Below are positions 26,321 to 37,060 of a DNA stretch of 64,000 nt, one piece after another. The position numbers and the translations under genes are program-made. How positions within the stretch are numbered: position 1 is the first letter of the stretch; the number at the start of each line of letters is the position of its first letter. The notes under the pieces were generated by a model, which ran no database searches, was not told the DNA's origin, and saw only the letters and a program-made list of their open reading frames with translations. The DNA lies in NCBI RefSeq assembly GCF_040869045.1, contig NC_090322.1:82855675-82919674 (forward strand), in the 5' to 3' direction. Origin of the DNA: Eurosta solidaginis. Its lineage: Eukaryota; Arthropoda; Insecta; Diptera; Tephritidae.

Positions 26321-27869
26321 ATGTCAGCTAACGAGGACGGAGCCGTCGAGTAAACAAAACAAAATGGTTAAAAAAAATTCGTACGAGGTATTTATCAGAT
26401 TTAACTCTAGAATTAAAGGATATAGAACGAGAAACAACGTTTGAAACCCTTTAAAAACTTTTAATAACTATATCAAAAATTATTGTTCTGAAGCCAACAA
26501 CTGCTGAGTGATCTACTCAAATTTGTTAAACGAAACGACTTAAGTATTCTAACCATGCTTAACCTTTAGGCCGGTAAGTTTATTTAGAAAAACGCAATAT
26601 GTAAGCTAACGAGGAAGGAGCCGTGGAATAACCAAAACAAAATGGTTAAAAAAAATTCGTATGCGGTATTTATCAGTTTTAACTCTAGAATTAAAGGATA
26701 TAGAACGAGAAACAACGTTTGAAACCCTTTAAAAACTTTTAATAACTATATCAAAAATTATTGTTCTGAAGCCAACAACTGCTGAGTGATCTACTCTAAT
26801 TTGTTAAACGAATGTATTCTAACCATGCTTAACCTTTAGGCCGGTAAGTTTATTTAGAAAAACGCAATATGTAAGCTAACGAGGAAGGAGCCGTGGAATA
26901 ACCAAAACAAAATGGTTAAAAAAAATTCGTATGCGGTATTTATCAGTTTTAACTCTAGAATTAAAGGATATAGAACGAGAAACAACGTTTGAAACCCTTT
27001 AAAAACTTTTAATAACTATATCAAAAATTATTGTTCTGAAGCCAACAACTGCTGAGTGATCTACTCAAATTTGTTAAACGAAACGACTTAAGTATTCTAA
27101 CCATGCTTAACCTTTAGGCCGGTAATTTTATTTAGAAAAACGCAATATGTAAGCTAACAAGGAAGGAGCCGTGGAATAAACAAAACAAAATATTTAAAAA
27201 AAAATCGTATGCGGTATTTATCAGTTTTAACACTAGAACTAAAGGACATAGAACGAGAAACAACGTTTGAAACCCTTTAAAAACTTTTAATAACTACATC
27301 AAAAATTATTGTTCTGAAGCCAACAACTGCTGAGTGATCTACTCAAATTTGTTAAACGAAGCGACTTAAGTATTCTAAACATGCTTAACCTTTAGGCCGG
27401 TAAGTTTATTTAGAAAAACGCAATATATAGGCTACGCGGAGATGAAGCGGTCGCGTAACCCAAACGAATGGGTTAAAAAAATTCGTACGCGGGATTTATC
27501 AGTTTTAACTCTAGAATTAAAGGATATAGAACGAGAAACAACGTTTGAAACCCTTTAAAAACTTTTAATAACTATATCAAAAATTATTGTTCTGAAGCCA
27601 ACAACTGCTGAGTGATCTACTCAAATCTGTTGAACGAAATGACTTAAGTATTCTAACCATGCTTAACCTTTAGGCCGGTAAGTTTATTTAGAAAAACGCA
27701 ATATGTAAGCTAACGAGGAAGGAGCCGTCGAATTAACAAAACAAAATGGTTAAAAAAATTCGTACGCGGTATTTATCAGATTCAACTCTAGAATTAAAGG
27801 ATATAGAACTAGAAACAACGTTTGAAACCCTTTAACAACTTTAAATAACTATATCAAAAATTGTTGCTG
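26321..27869 (+). repeat. A-type run with 270-bp tandem copies and a D unit
   Basis: CCGTGGAATAACCAAAAC occurs at 26621 and 26891, 270 bp apart. The unit is one monomer less 8 bp, because the CGAATGTATT deletion is present near 26810. A D unit follows near 27426, then A units with GTCGAATTAAC. Confidence 0.8.
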
Positions 27870-29668
27870 TGAAGCCAACAACTGCTGAGTGATCTACTCT
27901 TATTTGTTAAAGGAAACGACTTAAGTATTCTTACCATGCTTAACCTTTAGGCCGGTAAGTTTATTTAGAAAAACGCAATATGTAAGCTAACGAGGAAGGA
28001 GCCGTCGAATTAACAAAACAAAATGGTTAAAAAAATTCGTACGCGGTATTTATCAGATTTAACTCGAGAATTAAAGGATATAGAACTAGAAACAACGTTT
28101 GAAACCCTTTAAAAACTTTAAATAACTATATCAAAAATTATTGTTCTGAAGCCAACAACTGCTGAGTGATCTACTCAAATTTGTTGAACGAAACGACTTA
28201 AGTATTCTAACCATGCTTAACCTTTAGGCCGGTAAGTTTATTTAGAATAACGCAATATGTAGGCTACACGGGAATGGAGCGGTCGAGTAACCCTGTAAGC
28301 TAACGAGTAAGGAGCCGTCGAGTAAACAAAACAAAATGGCTAAAAAAAATTCGTACGCGGTATTTATCAGATTTAACTCTAGAATTAAAGGATATAGAAC
28401 TAGAAACAACGTTTGAAACCCTTTAACAACTTTAAATAACTATATCAAAAATTGTTGTTCTGAAGCCAACAACTGCTGAGTGATCTACTCAAATTTGTTG
28501 AACGAAACGACTTAAGTATTCTAACCATGCTTAACCTTTAGGCCGGTAAGTTTATTTAGAAAAACGCAATATGTAAGCTAACGAGGAAGGAGCCGTCGAG
28601 TAAACAAAACAAAATCGTTAAAAAAATTCGTACGCGGTATTTATCAGATTTAACTCTAGAATTAAAGGATATAGAACTAGAAACAACGTTTGAAACCCTT
28701 TAACTACTTTAAATAACTATATCAAAAATTTTTGTTCTGAAGCCAACAACTGCTGAGTGATCTACTCAAATTTGTTGAACGAAACGACTTAAGTATTCTA
28801 ACCATGCTTAACCTTTAGGCCGGTAAGTTTATTTAGAGAAACGCAATATGTAAGCTAACGAGGAAAGAGCCGTCGAGTAAACAAAACAAAATGGTTTAAA
28901 AAATTCGTACGCGGTATTTATCGGTTTTAACTCTAGAATTAAAGGATATATAACGAGAAACAACGTTTGAAACCCTTTAACAACTTTAAATAACTATATC
29001 AAAAATTGGTGTTCTGAAGCCAACAACTGCTGAGTGATCTAATCAAATTTGTTGAACGAAACGACTTAAGTATTCTAACCATGCTTAACCTTTAGGCCGG
29101 AAAGTTTATTTAGAAAAACGCAATATGTAAGCTAACGAGGAAGGAGCCGTCGAGTAAAGAAAACAAAATGGTTAAAAAAATTCGTACGCGGTATTTATCA
29201 GATTTAACTCTAGAATTAAAGGATATAGAACTAGAAACAACGTTTGAAATCCTTTAACAACTTTAAATAACTATATCAAAAATTATTATTTTGAAGCCAA
29301 CAACTGCTGAGTGATCTACTCAAATTTGTTGAACGAAACGACTTAAGTATTCTAACCATGCTTAACCTTTAGGCCAGTAAGTTTATTTAGAAAAATGCAA
29401 TATGTAAGCTAACGAGGAAGGAGCCGTCGAGTAAAGAAAACGAAATGGTTAAAAAAATTCGTACGCGGTATTTATCAGATCTAACTCTAGAATTAAAGTA
29501 TATAGAACGAGAAACAAAGTTTGAAACCCTTTAAAACTTTTAATAACTATATCAAAAATTATTGTTCTGAAGCCAACAACTGCTGAGTGATCTACTCAAA
29601 TTTGTTGAATGAAACGACTTAAGTATTCTAACCATGCTTAACCTTTAGGCCGGTAAGTTTATTTAGAA
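27870..29668 (+). repeat. left flank of the element, duplicated at 35263-36785
   Basis: TCTTATTTGTTAAAGG at 27898 and TAACGAGTAA at 28301 recur 7393 bp downstream (35291, 35694). Past a one-monomer difference, the last 0.5 kb matches at 7116-7117 bp. This is type A of the CTTTAACAACTTTAAATAAC / AAATTGTTGTTCTG subfamily. The hybrid monomer lies near 28256. The segment ends at the insertion point in GTTTATTTAGAA. Confidence 0.85.
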
Positions 29669-29709
29669 CAAGTAAGGAAGGCTAAGTTCGGGTGTAACCG
29701 AACATTACA
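29669..29709. other. element 5' leader
   Basis: This stretch lies outside the subterminal inverted repeat and holds AAGGAAGGCTAAGTTCGGGT followed by GTAACCGAACATTACA. It contains the inverted pair GTTCGG/CCGAAC around GTGTAA, a possible 6-bp stem with a 6-base loop (29686-29703). I recall this motif as common at the edge of dispersed repeats in higher flies. Confidence 0.6.
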
Positions 29710-29725
29710 TACTCAGTTGAGAGCT
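29710..29725 (+). repeat. left subterminal inverted repeat
   Basis: TACTCAGTTGAGAGCT matches the reverse complement of 33403-33422, which reads TACTCAGTTGAGCAGAGCTC. The match is 16 bp apart from a 3-base CAG gap. It lies about 40 bp inside the left junction. Confidence 0.75.
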
Positions 29726-29749
29726 ATGGAGGCAAAATAAGGAAAATGA

Positions 29750-32072
29750 ACCTGGGGTAACCCTGGAATGTGGTTGTATGACATGTGTATCAAATGAAAG
29801 GTATTAAAGAGTATTTTAAGAGAGAGTAGGCCATAGTTCTATGTATGGACGCCATTTAGGGATATCGCCATAAAGGTGGACCAGGGCTGACTCTATAATT
29901 TGTTTGTACGATATGGGTATCAAATTAAAGGTGCTACTGAGCATTTTAAGAGGGAGTGGGCCTTAGGTCTATCGGTGGACGCCTTTTCGAGATGTCCCCA
30001 TTAAGGTGGACCAGGGGTGACTCTATAATGTGTTTGTACGATATGGGTATCAAATGAAAGGTGGTAATGAGTATTTTAAAAGGGAATGGGCTTTAGTTCT
30101 TTAGGTGAACGCCTTTTCGAGAAATCGCCATAAAGGTGGACCAGGGGTGACTCTAGAATATGTTTGTAAGATATGGGTATCAAATGAAAGCTGTTAATGA
30201 GTATTTTGAAAAGGAGTGATCCTTAGCTCCATAGGTGGACGCCGTTTCGAGATATCGCCATAAAGGTGGAACAGGGGTGTTTCTAGAATGTGTTTGTACG
30301 ATATGGGAATCAAATGAAAGGTGTTGCTGAGCATTTTAGAGTGGGCATTAGGTCTATAGGTGGACGCCTTTTCGAGATATCGCCATTAGGGTGGGCCAGG
30401 GGTGACTCTGGAATGTTTGTACGATATGGGTATCAAACGAAAAGTGTTACTGAGCATTTTAAGAGGGAGTGGGCATTAGGTCTATAGGTGGACGCCTTTT
30501 CGAAATGTCGCCATTAGGGTGGGCCAGGGGTGACTCTAGAATGTGTTTGTATGATATGGGTATCAAATGAAAGATGGTAATGAGTATTTTAAAAGGGAGT
30601 AATCCTTAGTTCTATAGGTGGACGCTTTTCGAGATATCGCCATAAAGGTGGACCAAGGGACACTCTAGAATGTTTGTACGATATGGGTATCAAACGAAGG
30701 GTGTTACTGAGCATTTTAAGAAGGAGTGGGCATGAGGTCTATAGGTGGACGCCTTTTCGAGATATCGTCATTAGGGTGGGCCAGGGGTGACTCTAGAATG
30801 TGTTTGTACGATATGGGCATCAAACGAAAGGTGTTACTGAGCATTTTAAGAGGGAGTGGGCATTAGGTCTATAGGTGGACGCCCTTTCGAGATATCGCCA
30901 TTAGGGTGGGCCAGGGGTGACTCTAGAATGTTTGTACGATATGGGTATCAAACGAAAGGTGTTACTGAGCATTTTAAGAGGGAGTGGGCATTAGGTCTAT
31001 AGGTGGACGCCTTTTCGAGATATCGCCATTAGGGTGGGCCAGGGGTGACTCTAGAATGTGTTTGTACGATATGGGTATCAAATGAAAGGTGGTAAGGAGT
31101 ATTTTAAAAGGGAGTAATCCTTAGTTCTATAGGTGGACGCCTTTTCGAGATATCGCCATAAAGGTGGACCAAGGGTGACTCTAGAATGTTTGTACGATAT
31201 GGGTATCAAACGAAAGGTGTTACTGAGCATTTTAAGAGGGAGTGGGCATTAGGTGTATAGGTGGACGCCTTTTCGAGATATCGCCATTAGGGTGGGCCAG
31301 GGTGACTCTAGAATGTGTTTGTACGATATGGGTATCAAATGAAAGGTGGTAATGAGTATTTTAAAAGGGAGTAATCCTTAGTTCTATAGGTGGACGCCTT
31401 TTCGAGATATCGCCATAAAGGTGGACCAAGGGTGACTCTAGAATGTTTGTACGATATGGGTATCAAACGAAAGGTATTACTGAGCATTTTAAGAGGGAGT
31501 CGGAATTAGGTCTATAGGTGGACGCCTTTTCGAGATATCGCCATTAGGGTGGGCCAGGTGTGACTCTAGAATGTTTGTACGATATGGGTATCAAACGAAA
31601 GGTGTTACTGAGCATTTTAAGAGGGAGTGGGCATTAGGTCTATAGGTGGACGCCTTTTCGAGATATCGCCATTAGGGTGGGCCAGGGGTGACTCTAGAAT
31701 GTTTGTACGATATGGGTATCAAACGAAAGGTGTTACTGAGCATTTTAAGAGGGAGTGGACATTAGGTCTATAGGTGGACGCCTTTTCGAGATATCGCCAT
31801 TAGGGTGGGCCAGGGGTGACTCTAGAATGTTTGTACGATATGGGTATCAAACGAAAGGTGTTACTGAGCATTTTAAGAGGGAGTGGGCATTAGGTCTATA
31901 GGTGGACGCCTTTTCGAGATATCGCCAATAGGGTGGGACATGGGTGACTCTAGTATGTGTTTGTACGATATGGATATCAAATTAAAGGTATTAATGAGGG
32001 TTTTAAAAGCGAGTGGCCCTTAGATGTATATGTGAAGGCGTTCTCGCGATATCGACCAAATTTTGACCAGGT
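29750..32072 (+). repeat. internal ~129-bp minisatellite of the element
   Basis: About 18 direct units. GGTGGACGCC recurs at 31002, 31132, 31260 and 31389 (spacing 130, 128, 129). Each unit holds GACTCTAGAATG, TTTGTACGATATGGGTATCA, GCATTTTAAGAGGGAGT and TTTTCGAGATATCGCCAT. Two versions exist. X has AATGTTTGTACG, AACGAAAGGTGTTACTGAGC and TTAGGGTGGGCCAGG. Y has AATGTGTTTGTACG, AATGAAAGGTGGTAATGAGT and ATAAAGGTGGACCAAGG. Outer units (first five, last one) are diverged and inner units nearly identical, with X-Y alternation near 30410-31440. An open frame across 30290-30487 is only a chance frame in these units. Confidence 0.9.
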
Positions 32073-32295
32073 GATCCAGAAATACATCTGTCGGGTACTG
32101 TTAATTTATTTATATATGCAATACCACTAACAGTATTCCTGCCAAGGGTCCAAGGGCTGTTGATTTCGCCTTGTAGAACTTTTTCATTTTCTTCTACTTA
32201 ATATGGTAGGTGTCACACCCATTTTACAAAGTTTTTTCCAAAGTTATATTTTGCGTGAATAAACCAATCCAGTTACCATGTTTCATCCCTTTTTT

Positions 32296-32490
32296 CGTAT
32301 TTGGTATAGAATTATGGCATTTTTTCATTTTTCGTAATTTTCGATATCGATAAAGTGGGCGTGGTTATGGTCGGATTTCGGCCATTTTTTATACCAAGAT
32401 AAAGTGAGTTCAGATAAGTACGTGGGCTAAGTTTAGTAAAGATATATCGGATTTTGCTCAAGTTATTGTGTTAAGGGTCGAGCGGAAGGA
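32296..32490 (+). repeat. module copy with unexpanded GGAC site
   Basis: This stretch is a diverged copy of 33060-33260, 762 bp upstream. Both carry an A/T-rich lead with GAATTAT(G/C)GCA, then TTTTCGATATCGA, AAAGTGGGCGTGGTTAT and CAAGTTAT(T/C)GTGTTAA. Where the later copy has the long GGAC run, this one has GGGTCGAGCGGAAGGACAGA, a non-expanded version. Confidence 0.75.
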
Positions 32491-32656
32491 CAGACGGTGG
32501 ACTGTGTATAAAAACTGGGCGTGGCTTCTACCGATTTCGCCCATTTTCACAGAGAACAGTTACCGTCATAGAATCTATGCTCCTACCAAATTTGAGAAGG
32601 ATTGGTAAATTTTTGTTCGACTTATGGCAATAAAAGTATTCTAGACAAACTAAATA

Positions 32657-32682
32657 AAAATGGGCGTAGCCACGCCCATTTT
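32657..32682. other. perfect 11-bp stem hairpin
   Basis: AAAATGGGCGT and ACGCCCATTTT are exact reverse complements around the 4-base loop AGCC. A weaker version (TGGGCG/CGCCCA) occurs in the next modules near 32967. Helitron-type elements usually end in a hairpin, but this one is internal, so it is probably a product of head-to-head similarity within the module. Confidence 0.8.
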
Positions 32683-33100
32683 GAAATTTTCTTTTATTTT
32701 TATATTTTGCTGCATCATATCATTACCGGAGTTGAATTTTGACTTAATTTACTTATATACAGTAAAGATATTAAATTTTTTGTTAAAATTTGAATTTTAA
32801 AAAATTTTTTTTTTAAAAGTGGGCGTGTTCTTCATCCAATTTTGCTAATTTTTATTTAGCACAAATATAGTAATAGTAGTAACGTTCCTGCCAAATTTCA
32901 TCATGATATCTTCAACGACTGCCAAATTACAGCTTGCAAAACTTTTAAATTACCTTCTTGTTAAAGTGGGCGGTGCCACGCCCATTGTCCAAAATCTTAC
33001 TAATTTTTTATTCTGCGTCATAACCTCAACCCATCTACCAAGTTTCGTCGCTTTATCTGTCTTTTGTAATGAATTATCGCACTTTTTCGGTTTTTCGAAA

Positions 33101-33116
33101 TTTTCGATATCGAAAA
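33101..33116. other. 16-bp perfect palindrome
   Basis: TTTTCGATATCGAAAA directly precedes the last GTGGGCGTGG core. The matching site in the earlier module (near 32338) reads TTTTCGATATCGATAAA, so one arm has changed. Confidence 0.85.
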
Positions 33117-33236
33117 AGTGGGCGTGGTTATAGTCCAATATCGTTCATTTTAAATAGCGATCTGAGATGAGCGCACAGGAACCTACATACCAAATTTCAT
33201 CAAGATACCTCAAAATTTACTCAAGTTATCGTGTTA

Positions 33237-33282
33237 ACGGACGGACGGACGGACGGACGGACGGACGGACGGACGGACGGAC
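33237..33282 (+). repeat. (GGAC)n microsatellite
   Basis: About 11.5 perfect tetranucleotide units (46 bp), between GTGTTAA and ATGGCTCAATC. The reverse strand reads (GTCC)n. Such a tract is a known built-in proto-microsatellite of dipteran mini-me/DINE-1-like elements, which supports the classification. Confidence 0.97.
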
Positions 33283-33402
33283 ATGGCTCAATCAAATTTT
33301 TTTTCGATCCTGATTATTTTGATATATGGAAGTCTATATCTATCTCGATTCCTTTATATATGTACAACCAACCGTTATCCAATCAAACTTAATATACTCT
33401 GT
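33283..33402. other. element terminal domain
   Basis: Contains TTTTTTTTCGATCCTGATTA, TTGATATATGGAAGTCTATA and ACCAACCGTTATCCAATCAA. I recall this block as conserved and widespread in repeats of tephritid and other higher flies, next to a GGAC tract. No known coding role. Confidence 0.6.
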
Positions 33403-33422
33403 GAGCTCTGCTCAACTGAGTA
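33403..33422 (-). repeat. right subterminal inverted repeat
   Basis: GAGCTCTGCTCAACTGAGTA is the inverted partner of 29710-29725. It ends within one or two bases of the satellite, so on this side the inverted repeat is almost terminal, while the left one is about 40 bp inside. Confidence 0.75.
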
Positions 33423-33423
33423 T

Positions 33424-34398
33424 AAAAACGCAATATGTAAGCTAACGAGGAAGGAGCCGTCGAGTAAACAAAATAAAATGGTTTAAAAAATTCGTACGCG
33501 GTATTTATCAGATTTAGCTCTAGAATTAAAGGATATAGAACTAGAAACAACGTTTGAAACCCTTTAACAACTTTAAATAACTATATCAAAAATTGTTGTT
33601 CTGAAGCCAACAACTGCTGAGTGATCTACTCAAATTTGTTGAACGAAATGACTTAAGTATTCTAACCATGCTTAACCTTTAGGCCGGTAAGTTTATTTAG
33701 AAAAACGCAATATGTAAGCTAACGAGGAAGGAGCCGTCGAGTAAACAAAACAAAATGGTTAAAAAAATTCGTACGCGGTATTTATCAGATTTAGCTCTAG
33801 AATTAAAGGATATAGAACTAGAAACAACGTTTGAAACCCTTTAACAACTTTAAATAACTATATCAAAAATTGTTGTTCTGAAGCCAACAACTGCTGAGTG
33901 ATCTACTCAAATTTGTTGAACGAAATGACTTAAGTATTCTAACCATGCTTAACCTTTAGGCCGGTAAGTTTATTTAGAAAAACGCAATATGTAAGCTAAC
34001 GAGGAAGGAGCCGTCGAGTAAAGAAAACAAAATGGTTAAAAAAATTCGTACGCGGTATTTATCAGATTTAACTCTAGAATTAAAGTATATAGAACGAGAA
34101 ACAAAGTTTGAAACCCTTTAAAAACTTTTAATAACTATATCAAAAATTATTGTTCTGAAGCCAACAACTGCTGAGTGATCTACTCAAATTTGTTGAACGA
34201 AACGACTTAAGTATTCTAACCATGCTTAACCTTTAGGCCGGTAAGTTTATTTAGAAAAACGCAATATGTAAGCTAACGAGGAAGGAGCCGTCGAGTAAAC
34301 AAAACAAAATCGTTAAAAAAATTCGTACGCGGTATTTATCAGATTTAACTCTAGAATTAAAGGATATAGAACTAGAAACAACGTTTGAAACCCTTTAA
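33424..34398 (+). repeat. right flank of the element, duplicated at 37061-38035
   Basis: Matches 37061-38035 at a constant offset of 3637 bp. Shared rare markers are ACAAAATAAAATGGTTTAA (first unit), CAGATTTAGCTCTAG, GAGAAACAAAGTTTG and CAAAATCGTTAAA (34311 is the C of CGTT, 37948 its partner). Similarity breaks near 34398, where CTTTAAAACTTTTAATA faces CTTTAACTACTTTAAATA. Confidence 0.85.
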
Positions 34399-35262
34399 AA
34401 CTTTTAATAACTATATCAAAAATTATTGTTCTGAAGCCAACAACTGCTGAGTGATCCACTCAAATTTGTTGAACGAAACGACTTAAGTATTCTAACCATG
34501 CTTAACCTTTAGGCCGGTAAGTTTATTTAGAGAAACGCAATATGTAAGCTAACGAGGAAAGAGCCGTCGAGTAAACAAAACAAAATGGTTTAAAAAATTC
34601 GTACGCGGTATTTATCAGTTTTAACTCTAGAATTAAAGGATATATAACGAGAAACAACGTTTGAAACCCTTTAACAACTTTAAATAACTATATCAAAAAT
34701 TGGTGTTCTGAAGCCAACAACTGCTGAGTGATCTAATCAAATTTGTTGAACGAAACGACTTAAGTATTCTAACCATGCTTAACCTTTAGGCCGGAAAGTT
34801 TATTTAGAAAAACGCAATATGTAAGCTAACGAGGAAGGAGCCGTCGAGTAAAGAAAACAAAATGGTTAAAAAAATTCGTACGCGGTATTTATCAGATTTA
34901 ACTCGAGAATTAAAGGATATAGAACTAGAAACAACGTTTGAAACCCTTTAAAAACTTTAAATAACTATATCAAAAATTATTGTTCTGAAGCCAACAACTG
35001 CCGAGTGATCTACTCAAATTTGTTGAACGAAACGACTTAAGTATTCTAACCATGCTTAACCTTTAGGCCGGTAAGTTTATTTAGAGAAACGCAATATGTA
35101 AGCTAACGAGGGAAGAGCCGTCGAGTAACCAAAACAAAATGGTTTAAAAAATTCGTACGCGGTATTTATCAGTTTTAACTCTAGAATTAAAGGATATGTA
35201 ACGAGAAACAACGTTTGAAACCCTTTAACAACTTTAAATAACTATATCAAAAATTGGTGTTC
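34399..35262 (+). repeat. A-subfamily run
   Basis: About three type A monomers with GAGAAACGCAATATG and ACGAGGAAAGAGCC or ACGAGGGAAGAGCC, followed by ATGGTTTAAAAAATTCG. These resemble the unit near 28840 that is missing from the 35263-36784 copy. Confidence 0.8.
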
Positions 35263-36784
35263 TGAAGCCAACAACTGCTGAGTGATCTACTCTTATTTGT
35301 TAAAGGAAACGACTTAAGTGTTCTTACCATGCTTAACCTTTAGGCCGGTAAGTTTATTTAGAAAAACGCAATATGTAAGCTAACGAGGAAGGAGCCGTCG
35401 AATTAACAAAACAAAATGGTTAAAAAAATTCGTACGCGGTATTTATCAGATTTAACTCGAGAATTAAAGGATATAGAACTAGAAACAACGTTTGAAACCC
35501 TTTAAAAACTTTAAATAACTATATCAAAAATTATTGTTCTGAAGCCAACAACTGCCGAGTGATCTACTCAAATTTGTTGAACGAAACGACTTAAGTATTC
35601 TAACCATGCTTAACCTTTAGGCCGCTAAGTTTATTTAGAAAAACGCAATATGTAGGCTACACGGGAATGGAGCGGTCGAGTAACCCTGTAAGCTAACGAG
35701 TAAGGAGCCGTCGAGTAAACAAAACAAAATGGCTAAAAAAAATTCGTACGCGGTATTTATCAGATTTAACTCTAGAATTAAAGGATATAGAACTAGAAAC
35801 AACGTTTGAAACCCTTTAACAACTTTAAATAACTATATCAAAAATTGTTGTTCTGAAGCCAACAACTGCTGAGTGATCTACTCAAATTTGTTGAACGAAA
35901 CGACTTAAGTATTCTAACCATGCTTAACCTTTAGGCCGGTAAGTTTATTTAGAAAAACGCAATATGTAAGCTAACGAGGAAGGAGCCGTCGAGTAAACAA
36001 CACAAAATCGTTAAAAAAATTCGTACGCGGTATTTATCAGATTTAACTCTAGAATTAAAGGATATAGAACTAGAAACAACGTTTGAAACCCTTTAACTAC
36101 TTTAAATAACTATATCAAAAATTGTTGTTCTGAAGCCAACAACTGCTGAGTGATCTACTCAAATTTGTTGAACGAAACGACTTAAGTATTCTAACCATGC
36201 TTAACCTTTAGGCCGGTAAGTTTATTTAGAGAAACGCAATATGTAAGCTAACGAGGAAGGAGCCGTCGAGTAAAGAAAACAAAATGGTTAAAAAAATTCG
36301 TACGCGGTATTTATCAGATTTAACTCTAGAATTAAAGGATATAGAATTAGAAACAACGTTTGAAACCCTTTAACAACTTTAAATAACTATATCAAAAATT
36401 ATTATTTTGAAGCCAACAACTGCTGAGTGGTCTACTCAAATTTGTTGAACGAAACGACTTAAGTATTCTAACCATGCTTAACCTTTAGGCCAGTAAGTTT
36501 ATTTAGAAAAATGCAATATGTAAGCTAACGAGGAAGGAGCCGTCGAGTAAAGAAAACGAAATGGTTAAAAAAATTCGTACGCGGTATTTATCAGATCTAA
36601 CTCTAGAATTAAAGTATATAGAACCAGAAACAAAGTTTGAAACCCTTTAAAAACTTTTAATAACTATATCAAAAATTATTGTTCTGAAGCCAACAACTGC
36701 TGAGTGATCTACTCAAATTTGTTGAACGAAACGACTTAAGTATTCTAACCATGCTTAACCTTTAGGCCGGTAAGTTTATTTAGA
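35263..36784 (+). repeat. element-free paralogue of the left flank
   Basis: Colinear with 27870-29668 except that one monomer (about 28865-29141) is absent, joined cleanly in register. At the position equal to the insertion point the sequence reads GTTTATTTAGAAAAACGC uninterrupted, an empty site. Confidence 0.85.
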
Positions 36785-37060
36785 AAAACGCAATATGTAA
36801 GCTAACGAGGAAGGAGCCGTTGAGTAAACAAAACAAAATGGTTAAAAAAATTCGTACGCGGTATTTATCAGTTTTAACTCTAGAATTAAAGGATATAGAA
36901 CGAGGAAAAACGTTAAAAACCCTTTAAAAACTTTTAATAACTATATCAACAATTATTGTTCTGAAGCCAACAACTGCTGAGTGATCTACTCAAATTTGTT
37001 CAACGAAACCACTTAAGTATTCTAACCATGCTTAACCTTTAGGCCGGTAAGTTTATTTAG
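36785..37060 (+). repeat. single monomer between the two flank paralogues
   Basis: 276 bp, exactly one unit, with no counterpart at the element. It carries CCGTTGAGTAAAC, GAACGAGGAAAAACGTTAAA and TATCAACAATTATTG, an unusual combination. Confidence 0.8.

Larger units (their letters stand above)
1..29668 (+). repeat. 277-bp satellite array, left arm
   Basis: About 107 monomers run head to tail in one orientation. The period can be read from recurrences of AACTGCTGAGTGATCTACTC, for example at 2 and 279 (277 bp). Landmarks in each unit are the palindrome ACTTAAGT, then ATGCTTAACCTTTAGGCCGG, TTCGTACGCGG, TCTAGAATTAAAGGATATAG, GTTTGAAACCCTTTAAAA and TATTGTTCTGAAGCC. Units differ mostly by single substitutions and 1-bp changes, plus whole-monomer subtypes B, B', C and D. 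Every frame has frequent stops and no frame is conserved between units, so the array is non-coding. The orientation given is that of the unit at position 1. The left end is cut by the window edge. The array stops at GTTTATTTAGAA, where the mobile element is inserted. Confidence 0.98.
32073..33235. repeat. degenerate ~150-bp GTGGGCG modules of the element
   Basis: A core close to AAAGTGGGCG recurs at 32352, 32512, 32657, 32816, 32963 and 33114, spaced 145-160 bp. Several copies are followed by a CCAAATTTCATCAAGAT-like motif (near 32575, 32892, 33037 and 33190). These look like old tandem copies of one module. Open frames here (for example 32903-33133 and 33283-33486) have no recognisable protein features and span repeat boundaries. 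Confidence 0.7.
29669..33423. mobile_element. non-autonomous mini-me/DINE-1-like element
   Basis: About 3755 bp unrelated to the satellite, inserted into one monomer. The left flank ends GTTTATTTAGAA and the right flank resumes AAAAACGCAATATG, so no satellite bases are lost and at most an AA is duplicated. Contents in order: a leader (GGCTAAGTTCGGGTGTAACC), a left subterminal inverted repeat, about 18 tandem units of 128-130 bp, several modules with a GTGGGCGTGG-like core, a (GGAC)n tract and the right subterminal inverted repeat. There is no transposase, reverse transcriptase or Rep/helicase frame. From general knowledge, subterminal inverted repeats, a central tandem array and a GGAC/GTCC tract are typical of dipteran mini-me and DINE-1-like elements. 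The class is inferred, not proven. A foldback element is the alternative. Confidence 0.75.

Noticed and set aside
1..29668. CRISPR array
   Set aside because: The repeated unit is the whole 277-bp period; there are no short repeats separated by unique spacers.
30290..30487. Open frame of 65 codons in the element
   Set aside because: It crosses two 129-bp minisatellite units and its protein simply repeats with them; unit length is not a multiple of three over most of the array.
32903..33138. Overlapping open frames on both strands (76 and 62 codons)
   Set aside because: They lie in degenerate 150-bp modules, overlap on opposite strands, and show no protein motif.
29669..33423. Endogenous virus or LTR retrotransposon
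   Set aside because: No long terminal direct repeats, no primer-binding site, no gag/pol-like frame; inverted repeats and tandem modules fit a non-autonomous DNA element.
33283..33486. Open frame of 67 codons after the GGAC run
   Set aside because: It starts in the element end and runs across the junction into the satellite, so it cannot be an ancestral gene.
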